This document shows positions 1-9,700 of a DNA stretch of 64,000 nucleotides, piece by piece; positions within the stretch are counted from its first letter, which is position 1, and every line of letters begins with the position of its first letter. The notes under the pieces are model-generated. The model was not told the DNA's origin. It searched no databases and saw nothing but the letters and a program-made list of their open reading frames with translations. The DNA comes from Enoplolaimus lenunculus (taxonomy: Eukaryota; Nematoda; Enoplea; Enoplida; Thoracostomopsidae): NCBI GenBank assembly GCA_030248215.1, contig JASANG010000836.1, positions 84,205-148,204 on the forward strand, read 5' to 3'. A program made the translations under genes and the position numbers.

Positions 1-240
1 GGGGGTGTCTTTGTTATATGTTTATGTGGTCGTAAAATTTGTACCCACGTTCCGAAGCCCACTTGTTTAATACTCAGTTTGTTTGTTACAATATTACGTG
101 TGTACTCAAATCATTTGAGAACCACGGACGCAAACAAAACCCCCGAAAATGGGATTTAGATTTGTCACAACAGCCAAAATGGTCTTTTCACACAATGTCT
201 CGGAATGGACTTCAAAAATGTGTATATTTATGCACGTTGT

Positions 241-477
241 GGTCCATGCATAGAACAGGGTCGGATCGTTTTCCGGTGGGGCTATAATAGCGTCAGTTTA
301 AGTTTTGGACTCATTTTTGCTTAGGCTTAGGCTTAGGCTTAGAAATAGGCTCATCCATACGATTAGGTTTAGGCTTAGGCTTAGGAATAGGCTCATCCAT
401 ACGATTAGGCTTAGGCTTAGGCTTAGGCTTAGGAATATGATTACACTACTGTTCCGGCCTGGTTCTATACATGGGCC
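241..477 (+). mobile_element. Family A MITE (hAT-like) with TTAGGC telomere-repeat core, copy A1
   Basis: The element runs from GGTCCATGCATAGAACAGGG to the inverted end TTCTATACATGGGCC. It is flanked by a perfect 8-bp target duplication, CACGTTGT, at 233-240 and 478-485. The interior holds several TTAGGC blocks separated by 'aataggctcatccatacga'-type spacers. It has no coding capacity. An 8-bp duplication is the hAT hallmark, so this is called a non-autonomous hAT element. The perfect duplication implies a fairly recent insertion, although the inverted ends have diverged from each other. Confidence 0.85.
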
Positions 478-485
478 CACGTTGT

Positions 486-1072
486 AAATTTAATATTTTG
501 CCTCGAATCCTCATTTTGTAAAAAGACTGAGACTAATATTTTCCAATATTTGTTCTCATAGTCTAGGACAAGCTATACTGATGGAGTATACTGTCTGCAT
601 TGTACCTAGTTTCAAGCTGAACGTAAGCTGAATTAAACAGAGTGGACAATGTTTTAAAATCACCCATGGATTATCCATTATTAATCTGGACGTCATGAGT
701 GCGGAAAACCTTTTTGTGAAGCGAAGTAACCGGTACCATATACCAGGTTCGGGCAATGTTCGACGGTCTCAGGCTTATTAAATGAAAACATGAACGCAGA
801 TACAGTAGTATCCACATTTCTGGTATTTATATTTAAAACTGGTCTCATTTAAACCTAAAATTAGGTTTTGGCTGAAAATTATATATATATATCTTAGCAG
901 TTTAATAGCTGAGTACTGTATGCGTATTCAATAATATTTGTGTTCAGCGTTTTGCATATGAAACGGTTCGTACTTGTGCAAGAAATTGAGTGGTACAGTT
1001 ACCGAATTCTGACATTCCGCCTATCCTCCGACAAGGTCCGGGCACCCGGAGGCCTCAGGCAAAACCGCCATA
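486..1072. other. Unassigned intergenic stretch
   Basis: AT-rich sequence with no credible ORF, splice pattern or repeat that I recognise. It contains a short TATATATATAT run near 880-890. Confidence 0.5.
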
Positions 1073-1127
1073 CTCTGCGAAAAATGGTGAGTCAACTTGA
1101 CTCTCTCTGTCACCAGTTTTTGCAGTG
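1073..1127. mobile_element. Family D element, short internally deleted copy D2
   Basis: Left end CTCTGCGAAAAATGGTGAG and right end TTTTTGCAGTG are flanked by TA on both sides. Only about 55 bp remain, so this is an internal-deletion derivative of the neighbouring D1 element. It has no coding content. Confidence 0.6.
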
Positions 1128-1252
1128 TAGGAATTGAAAAAAATTGTTGCTTTCAGTACAATTCTTGTCAAGAATTGGGTTACTTGCACTTTGTACCGTC
1201 TATCTCGTTTCGCTTGTTCAATGTTCAGCTAAAATATTGCACTTTCGCAGTA

Positions 1253-1461
1253 CACTGCAACAAATGGTGAGTCTAATTAACTCTCTCGGAAATAGGCTTT
1301 TCCTGACGACACAAACTGAGGCAAATTCGACTCCACCAGAGTCAAATTCGCTTCACTATGTCGCACGTTTGACTCTGGCGCAGTCGAAATTAACTCACTT
1401 TGTGTAGTCAGGAATAGCCTATTTTCGAGAGAGTCAATTTGACTCACCATTTTTTACAGTG
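1253..1461. mobile_element. Family D TA-flanked MITE (mariner-like), copy D1
   Basis: Terminal inverted repeats read CACTGCAACAAATGGTGAG at the left and the inverted CTCACCATTTTTTACAGTG at the right, with TA on each side. This is the expected target duplication for Tc1/mariner-type elements. Almost the whole element is a foldback. Its arms are built from GAGTCAAATTGACTC-type blocks, so it carries several TGAGTCA or near-TGAGTCA sites. It encodes nothing. Confidence 0.75.
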
Positions 1462-1633
1462 TAGTGACCGTGTTTTGGGAAACGTTGCTACTTTCCTCGT
1501 TGATGCCTTAAATGGGTCGTCATCTTGCGTGCAAGTGATCAGAGCCTTGGTTACCGTATCAAGGGCTTTGTTTAAATTTAAATAGTTTAAAAAAACTTTA
1601 AAATTTATAAACACATTACAATTAAATACTAAC

Positions 1634-1731
1634 TTTCTTGTTTTCAAAAAAACAATTAAACATAACACGCCAGTGACCACAGCAACACTCAACAAAACAC
1701 CAAGTATGATCATTGCAATTTCAAGAGGAAT
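1634..1731 (-). CDS. Possible exon encoding a single membrane-spanning segment
   Basis: A 98-nt open stretch on the minus strand is preceded by a good 3' splice site (AATAATTTTAG) and followed by GTTAGT, a plausible donor. It would encode about 32 residues: IPLEIAMII, a long run of Leu, Val, Ile and Ala, then the basic stop-transfer KTRK. That is what a type I transmembrane exon looks like. The 24-bp minisatellite lies just upstream in the same orientation and would encode a GGPEPTNV repeat ectodomain if both were in one gene. I do not recognise the protein. No convincing donor joins the two, so this may be chance. Confidence 0.25.
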
Positions 1732-1842
1732 CTAAAATTATTTTAAGAAATTTAAAAAAGTTCGAAAAACTTCGTACAAACTATCGTTAAAATCAGCAAA
1801 TTCAACATCAATTTTATTTCCCAAATTTATATTCCACTCCCG

Positions 1843-2179
1843 TTCCGGTCCACCAACATTTGTTGGTTCCGGTCCACCAACATTTGTTGGTTCCGGTCCA
1901 CCAACATTTGTTGGTTCCGGTCCACCAACATTTGTTGGTTCCGGTCCACCAACATTTGTTGGTTCCGGTCCACCAACATTTGTTGGTTCCGGTCCACCAA
2001 CATTTGTTGGTTCCGGTCCACCAACATTTGTTGGTTCCGGTCCACCAACATTTGTTGGTTCCGGTCCACCAACATTTGTTGGTTCCGGTCCACCAACATT
2101 TGTTGGTTCCGGTCCACCAACATTTGTTGGTTCCGGTCCACCAACATTTGTTGGTTCCGGTCCACCAAAATTCGTTGAC
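1843..2179. repeat. 24-bp minisatellite, about 14 units
   Basis: The unit is CCAACATTTGTTGGTTCCGGTCCA read head to tail with almost no variation. Each unit contains the palindrome CCAACATTTGTTGG. Because 24 is a multiple of three, all minus frames stay open across it; one gives GGPEPTNV repeats. The open frames are therefore not by themselves evidence of a gene. The near-perfect homogeneity indicates recent expansion or ongoing homogenisation. Confidence 0.9.
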
Positions 2180-2819
2180 TTCCGGCTCTGATTCCGGATC
2201 TTCATCTCCTGTTGGCGACAGTGAACTTAATTTATGTATCCGCCGAAATTACAGAACACTTACCATAATATTTTAACCAATCGTACACACACAGCTTAAT
2301 ACGCAAAAGCCTAAGACACAACAACTATGATCGACTAAATGAAACAATTGTAAATTTGAAAAAAGTTGAAACAATGTCTTAAAATTAAACCAATGTGTGT
2401 TAAAATTAAAACAATGTGTCTTAAAATTAAAACAATACGTCTTACAATTAAAATAGAATGCTTTGACCGACAAAAACGAAACTAGATCTCCCATCATCGA
2501 TTGCAGACAATTGCAGATTTAAAATGTCAAATTTCAACATTTTTAGCCGATTGTGCTACAGACAAGCTCATAATTTTAGAATATTTAATTCTGACTAAAT
2601 TTTGAAACATATTGTGAAGCAATAAATGCCGAAAATCAACACAAATTCAAAGTCTCAAGCTACCACGCAAAAGCTAACCAATGTTTGAAATTTGGCTGGT
2701 AGATATGTCGCTTTAAAATTTTACATTATTTAATAATTTCAGGCTTAGGTTTAGGCTAAGGCTCAGGTATAATGTGCTATGCTCCTAGTGATTTTGCAAA
2801 AATATCTTTTTAATATATA
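2180..2819. other. Unassigned intergenic stretch with a decayed TTAGGC patch
   Basis: No gene seen. A short run at 2738-2775 (CAGGCTTAGGTTTAGGCTAAGG and similar) is a remnant of the telomere-like core of family A, without recognisable ends. At 2345-2460 an 'AATTAAAACAATGTGTCTTA'-like unit of about 28 bp repeats four times. Confidence 0.5.
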
Positions 2820-3071
2820 CACTGTAAATTTTAGTGAGTTGATTTTAACTCAGGATTAATTGAATCAATCAGTCTGAGTTAGGACCGTCACAACTCAGAA
2901 TATTTAATTGATTCAATTCTTTCTGACTTCAATCAACTCACACAGAATCAACATAACTCAGACTGAAAATCAACTCAAACTGAGAGTGAGTTAATGTGTA
3001 CTGATATTAATTCAGAAATAACCAACTCGCGAGCTGAATTGATTAATAAAAACTCATTGAAATTTACAGTG
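2820..3071. mobile_element. Family E TA-flanked foldback MITE, copy E1
   Basis: Left end CACTGTAAATTTTAGTGAG and right end ACTCATTGAAATTTACAGTG are inverted and flanked by TA. The arms contain repeated GAGTTGATTTTAACTCA blocks. The end sequence resembles family D (CACTG...CAGTG), so D and E are probably related mariner-like families. Confidence 0.7.
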
Positions 3072-3486
3072 TAAAATTGTTCATACAGTTTGCAACGGTC
3101 AATAATTCTTCTTTATTTGCCGTGTCAATCAAATTGGTGACGTACACTACAGATCGAGTTGATGAACTCGAGGACGAACCCGGAGCAGTTTCGAAATGCG
3201 GCATTTTAAGCATTTAATATTTGAAATCCCACATTTTGATGTATAATTAGGTTCAACCAGTTACAATTGTTTACAACTGATTGGATGACCGCGGCCGTCT
3301 GTTCTATAAAAGTACACATTTTTCATAATTTTTTACCTTGAGGCAACAGTTGAACCGGAGGATTGATATGTTTTTCCATTTACTGTTAATTTATTTATAT
3401 ATAAAATATTTATATGTACATACATATATGCAGATTAGCCACAAAGACTCCAACATCTAAATATGTACATTGTATATACACCGCAA

Positions 3487-3618
3487 CAGTTGCTTCCGGC
3501 TGAGTTGAATAATTAACTCAGAGTGAGTTTTATTGACTCAGAATTCTGAGTTCTGAAAGTCCGCACCCAAACTGAGTGATTCAACTCGTTTTGAGTTAAA
3601 ATCAACTCACTGGGATTT
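3487..3618. mobile_element. Family E partial copy E2
   Basis: The right arm ends AACTCACTGGGATTTACA, matching family E. The left part carries GAGTTGAATAATTAACTCAG. One end is degraded. Together with E3 it brackets a family D element, so the locus is a nest of related foldback elements. Confidence 0.5.
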
Positions 3619-3649
3619 ACACGAGCCCGTATTCGTTAATGCGTTCACG

Positions 3650-3857
3650 GCCCAAAAATGTTGAGTTCAATTGACTCTCTCCGAAATAGGCTTTTTGGGA
3701 CTACACAAATTGAGTCAAAATTCGACTGCGCCAGAGTCAAATTCGATTCACTGAGTCGCACGTTTGACTCTGGCAAAGTCGAATTTAACTCAGTTTGTGT
3801 AGTCTCGAAAAGCCTATTTCGGAGAGAGTCAATTTGACTCAAAGTTTTTTGCAGTGA
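3650..3857. mobile_element. Family D copy D3
   Basis: Two long inverted arms (GAGTTCAATTGACTCTCTCC and its inverse GGAGAGAGTCAATTTGACTC) with the D-type interior (GACTCTGGCAAAGTCGAA). The right end retains TTTTTTGCAGTG; the left end is lost. It is a foldback without coding content. Confidence 0.7.
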
Positions 3858-3865
3858 TATATATA

Positions 3866-4020
3866 CTGTAAATCCCAGTGAGTTGATTTTAACACAAAAC
3901 GAGTTGAATCACTCAAATTATTCAACTCAACCGGAAGCAACTGAACTGAGCGTGGGAATCATCTCAACGTTATTAACTCCGAAATAACTAACATTCGAGC
4001 TGAGTTGATTTGTGTTAGTA
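3866..4020. mobile_element. Family E partial copy E3
   Basis: Begins ACTGTAAATCCCAGTGAG, the family E left end, followed by GTTGATTTTAAC and GAGTTGAATCACTC blocks. It lies inverted relative to E2 across the D3 element. Confidence 0.5.
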
Positions 4021-6680
4021 AACATTACCGGCCGCGTCACCGAATCAGAGCGATACGCGTACATCGAGAAAGAACAAAATAAGCGGCGTGATTCAGGGTA
4101 CAGGACTTGGCCAAAATCACGAACTACACATTTGCTTACTATCGTAACGACACATTTAATTTACTACCGTAAACTTTTCAGTTTTTATTCTACAACAGTA
4201 TTAACAGCCATTTTATTGCACTGGGAACCTATCTATGGTTCTGGCAACTTTTGGCGACGCGCATGGAAAGTGCGACAAATAACACCGTTCATTGCCTGCA
4301 ATACCTGGCAAATTTGATATAACCAGTCGTCTATTTTAAAAACCAATTCCCAGCCCAATGGGCCACTTTTACGATGAACAGATGGAAGACAACGCTGTAC
4401 ACTTGGCTCTGTCTCAGCGGTTGACTTTCAACAGATTTTCTTTCCTAAAACAACACACAGAAAAGTGTAAAAAATATATTCCTAAAAGACTGGAACTGGT
4501 AGCTTAGGCGAAACTGCTATTTCATAAAGTAGCAGATATGGCCCAGGTCCATTAGTAATTGGCCTGAATAGCAGATTAGCCTTTGACATATATATGGAAT
4601 GCGGTAAAATGCAAAGGCAACAGTTTTCATTTAAACCGACCTAAAAGTTTTATTCATTATGACCAAACCTGTGAAAACATACCGAAATTTTAAAAAACCA
4701 AAGCATTCAGACTATTTCACAGTAAAAATTTGAAAATGAAACGAAACGATTTTTATGAATAGTGAAAGTTCACATTTTGTATGAACATTTCATTCATACA
4801 GACCAAATATAGATTTGCGAACATCGCTTTGGTTGCTGAGTATTAAGCATTGGAGTGTATTTAAATTTTAATTATGTAGAAGGTTGTAGGATTATACATG
4901 TATATATTTTGGTGGAAAACAGATAAACGTATTTCTAGAAGAAACAAAATTTGTCACTGAATTTCGCGACTTTTGGATATTTCGAACATTTTGACTGCTT
5001 TGAACAAAATTTTTAAAACAATTTTTCACGTTGACTAAGTTCTATTTTAAATGCTAATGCAGAACAGTCGTTTATGCATTTTACAGTAAAAAAGTTTAGT
5101 AGTTCAAAAATATTGTGGGTTTCAGAAACACGATAAGCCGACCTCTCTGACTTAAGTCGATTACCGTACTTTATGAATTGAAAAATGAGACTGACTTTAT
5201 CGGTCATCCACATAATAGTGCTCGCAATGTCATTTTGAGGAACTCTACTGGAAGGACTTTATATTTAGAACTAGTCTCTTTGCAGAGTCCAAGGAAACGC
5301 AGACATCCTGCTTGCACGATCTCCAATGTCGCTACACTCATAGAACACTGTGCATAATGTCCTAACACTGTAAACAAGACACTGTTCGAAGAGACTATAT
5401 TGTTGTACAGTTGTTGTAGCAGAAGCTATGCACAATAAATAAAAATTTATTCCGTGAAAATAACGCTGTAGCGAAAGTTAGCGTTTTGTCAGCAGTCCTT
5501 ACCAAGGGCTCTGTTTTATCCATACTCCCTTGCAACGCAGTCAGGGCAAAACCGGCTATAAAGTATAGAGATTGTATTGTCATCAGGCCCTTGTTATATC
5601 ATCGTTTTTGAAACTGTTCTTAGGGAAAGGGTGAACAATTTTTTACAACTATGCGCGCATACGTATATGATCCATTATGAAGTGAAATTTTAAAACGTTA
5701 TACAAGAAATATAACATAAGTCATATAACATGTCAAGATTTCGCAACTTAATAGCCATTCCTGGGTTTCTGAAGTGTTACCAGACTAATTGTAAGTTGTG
5801 TTTCACTAACACTTTCGCTCATGAATTTTAATGAAAACTTTGTACTGTTTGTTTATGACGTTTTATACGACCTCAGAGTATGAAAATAAAACACCGCAAA
5901 ACTCCATGAAATAGTTTTTAACTTTTTGAGCAAAAATAAATGTCGACTTTAGGCCAGTGTCGCAAACAAGGAAACTATAATTTTGTTTTGTGTTAAAGGA
6001 AGCACCATATCCTTAATGTCAAGTAGACCGTAGGTTAATCGCTTTGAGCGTTTACTCTGTAACATGTCAATTTTTGACATTCTATTTTAAATATTTGCTT
6101 ATTTTTTCGTTTTTAACAACGAAAGATTTGTTACGCCATTAGAACATACTTGATCTCGTACTTTAAGTGGGGTTTCAGAAATCCAACCGTTATCACGGAA
6201 GAAGCAACCGAGTAGATCAGTATTTCTTGTAGTCACAACAACACTGCAACTTAACGTAATGTATCTATTGCGAACCGTACCATAAAACAACAGCCGTAGA
6301 CATCCTGTGACTTTCGTTAGTTACGGATGCCTACATAGCTAGTTCTGTTGGTAAATGGCGACTGTAATACTGCAGCTTAGATTGATATACCAAAGCAAAG
6401 TTAATTTTTTGTTGGAGAAGCTGGGTAAATTTTATTAATTTTGCTTCTGTAGTATAAATGCTGAATGTGCTACTAGCAATTTGGTGAACGTGATTTTCGT
6501 TTTGCGAGTTTCATGTAATCAGTAATTTAACTTGTATGTGTCAGTAACCGTGTTGTTCATTTTTTCTAGATTATTGGATGTGTATGAACAACTTGAACGT
6601 GAATACCTATCTACTGAGCACAGAATTCTGAAACTGTCATTTTGTTGAACAACGCATCGGCACTGCAATCTCAAGGTGTC
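4021..6680. other. Intergenic stretch upstream of the YTHDC1-type gene
   Basis: No supported gene. The open frames here are short, have no recognisable motif and are not framed by splice sites. The last several hundred bases should hold the promoter and 5' untranslated region of the downstream gene. I see no TATA-type box that I would commit to. Confidence 0.5.
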
Positions 6681-6689
6681 GTGCTGATA

Positions 6690-6702
6690 ATTGGCTTTTA
6701 GA
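6690..6702 (+). promoter_or_regulatory. Acceptor-like site just upstream of the YTHDC1 start codon
   Basis: GGCTTTTAG followed by ATAAGTAGCGTT and then the start codon. A strong 3' splice-site motif within about 15 bases of the ATG fits either a 5'UTR intron or a spliced-leader trans-splice site, which nematodes commonly use. The sequence alone cannot tell which. Confidence 0.35.
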
Positions 6703-6713
6703 TAAGTAGCGTT

Positions 6714-9700
6714 ATGTCGAATGAACTAGCTGGTGATGAAATATTAATTAACGAAGATGACCACGAAGATTTTGACGTCAGTTTGCAAGATGCAGACAAA
6801 GGTTAGTAATATGAGACAGCGTTATGACGTATAACATACCAATGTGCCTGACTGATGTAGTCAGTTACAGCAACTTTCGAATTACGGCTTGTATGGTTGG
6901 TGATCTGTCTATTGTACGGAAGCCACAGCGGAAGATTTTGTCACTTAGTTGGACGATGTGAAAATTTGTGCCTTGCGGTTTGCGATTATTGCTCTAGTGT
7001 ATAATTCAATTTATAGACATCGCTGATGCTGCAGGAACAGAATATATTCCTGGCGAAACAGATACTGCATCATCGGGGTCGTCACCTCATGAAGAAGCAC
7101 GCCGTGTGGCGACCAATCTAGTTGTGCTCACAACATCCGCAGCGGCTGACAGTGGCTGTGACATGGCACTACTGGACGATCCAAATCTGCTGGATTTCAA
7201 TGAAGCAATTGATCAATCGAACGATCATTACAGCTGTAGATCTAGTGTCATACCTCAGCTTGATGTCGAAAGTAACAGCATCAGCAAACGTGAGTGTTAC
7301 GATCATAGTGCTGAACAGTCCCGATTTAGTGTTGCTGCGAAATATACGGCAATGACAACAGCTATGTCCCAGTTTCCAACTTCATCAGCTAAACCACGAC
7401 AGGCAAAACTGTCAGCTGTTTCTGCAATTGCAGGTTCCCGCGGTAGTAATTTATTCAGCCATAATATTTTGTACGGGTTTATATTGGCTAAAGAACTTTT
7501 TGAGGGAGAACTCTTTGTTTACCTATGGCGAACAGTTTGTAATAGTTAATACCTATGTCTCTTTAGAACTGTTTATGACTGTTGGTTTGTTAGAATTACG
7601 AGATATATGGCAGTCTCGCGACGTTTGTATAAAATCTACAGTTGGAATGCTGGATTGTTCCAGTGCTTTCCATTATAGCAATATGGTGTTTGGAGCATGG
7701 CGGATTAATTTAATTTCCGATTTGTTCATACTTATTCGCGAAATAAGAAGCTTTCGCCAACGTGTTTGTGTTTCAACCAATGGATCCGTAGCAAATAGGG
7801 TTGTTGACTTGTTGGAGTTATGAACCAAGTCGCATTATGTATAAACGTACATAGATTAAGTGTTGACGTTTGGTGTTGTATGTTCTTTTGATATTTTGGG
7901 GAAGCGAACCGGAAATGCGCTTTTTAAATGATAGACTTAAACTCAATAATTATAAATTAAAAGTGTCTGCTTATATAAAGATCGGTTTCCCTTGTAATCA
8001 TGCTGTCGCAAAATTCGAGAAAAGATTTGATTGGCGGGTTCGAAATTTTTTGATTAATTTTGTGTGTTCAGATATATGCTGCAATCTCGCCGACGATGCT
8101 AGTATATACTGCATTCTGAGATATATACGTACAAACATTCAATACGCAAAGGCTTAATATATATAGATATTATATGAAACCCGAGTGCGATCGGATAGCC
8201 AGGTTTAGCAAAATATCCATATCTGGCTGCGGTATTGCTTTAAGTACAATCCATTAACATGAAATAAGGTATTTTAAGAATTGGCTTCGGTATATATATG
8301 TTTTGGTATCCGGTCGCGCTGTATGAATGGCGATAATTATGCATCGTTCACAATAACTTTTCCAACTGAGTACCAAAACGACATATTATACCGGTACGGT
8401 TGCAAAGCGCCAATTGCAATTTGCCACTCGTTATGATGTGAAACAGTCCAGTCCTGCCGTATATCCGGCTCCGGTAAAAAATTGACATACAGCTCCGGTA
8501 TTCTGCGTTGCCGGATATCTCTTGCTTAAAAGTATAAGATATATACGTAACTGTACTATTATTTATGATCAAATAACAATATTTAAAGTATGCGATCCAT
8601 GCTTTTGTAGAAATTGGAAAACATGTTAATATAAACGTAAAACAGACGGCAGTCAGCATTTTTTATTTTGAATTATTGCCGCAGTAATTCGGTAGTGCAA
8701 CATATTTGCGATTCGGTATGTACGTATATATGCAAAACACTTTATGTCGTTTATAGTACTCACTTGGATAATCGATAGGAGTCTCGATTTCTGTTTGCCA
8801 GTCTTAATCTTATAAGTATCAGTTTTTAACCGAAGCCTCCATTCCTGCTGCATCTGTTGAGACAAGTTATTATGGACGATGTTTTATTGTAGCCATATTT
8901 ATTTAAAACTAAAAATTAATTTGCAAAAGGTGCCACTTGTGAACAGAGAGTTTCATTTGACAGTTAAGATAAAGATGGAGTGACTCGATCCCCTGCTGCA
9001 GATGCTATTCATATTTTACGTACCGTACCTGACCCAATTTGGTGTAAACAGAAAAAAGAACCAAGTCATGGTTTTGGTGGTTTTGTGTCCGTGGTGTTTT
9101 ATCGGCGTAAAATATGGATGGATTAACGTGAATCAGCGAATATAACAAACCTACAAATAACGATCTCATCCAATTGGGACGCTAAAAATACATCCATTGT
9201 CTACTATATACTAAACCAGGGTACCTGCTTGTATTTTGACGGCGATTATCGTATATTGCGTTTCGAATGGTGTTTGTTTGACACGCCAGCCCTACTTCTA
9301 CTGGTAGTCGTGTAAGTTTGTCTAGAAAGGTACAGTGTGTATCTGATTCAAACTGCAGAGATGTTAATTTGCAGTTTGTTGCAGCTGCAAAGGTTACATG
9401 TAATATTTGCAATATCTATGTATTAAACCGTGCTCAGTGAAACGTTCTTTTGCTGATGCTTGTCATCGACTTATAGAGGATTTCTCTATAGCGTCAGCCA
9501 CGTCTGAGCTGTTGTTATGGGTTCATTTATAAACAATAATGTGTTGAACGCTTGCATGCGTCTTTGTTTATTAGTGCGTCTGTTTGACAGTAGGTAGTGC
9601 AAGCGGAGATGAAAATAATGGATCATCAGTGCTCGGGTGTGGCGGAACTACTAGCGATACAGTGGCATCAGAAAAAGCGAGCGAAAATGTCGTTGAACGG

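Noticed and set aside
300-440. A true telomere or chromosome end.
   Set aside because: TTAGGC blocks are short, degenerate, occur in both orientations and lie inside elements with inverted ends and target duplications.
1860-2276. Plus-strand frame of LLVPVHQH repeats.
   Set aside because: All frames are open across the 24-bp array; there is no start, splice context or unique flanking sequence on the plus strand.
4012-4317. A 101-codon plus-strand frame.
   Set aside because: No ATG at its start, no domain, and its 5' edge lies in a family E element.
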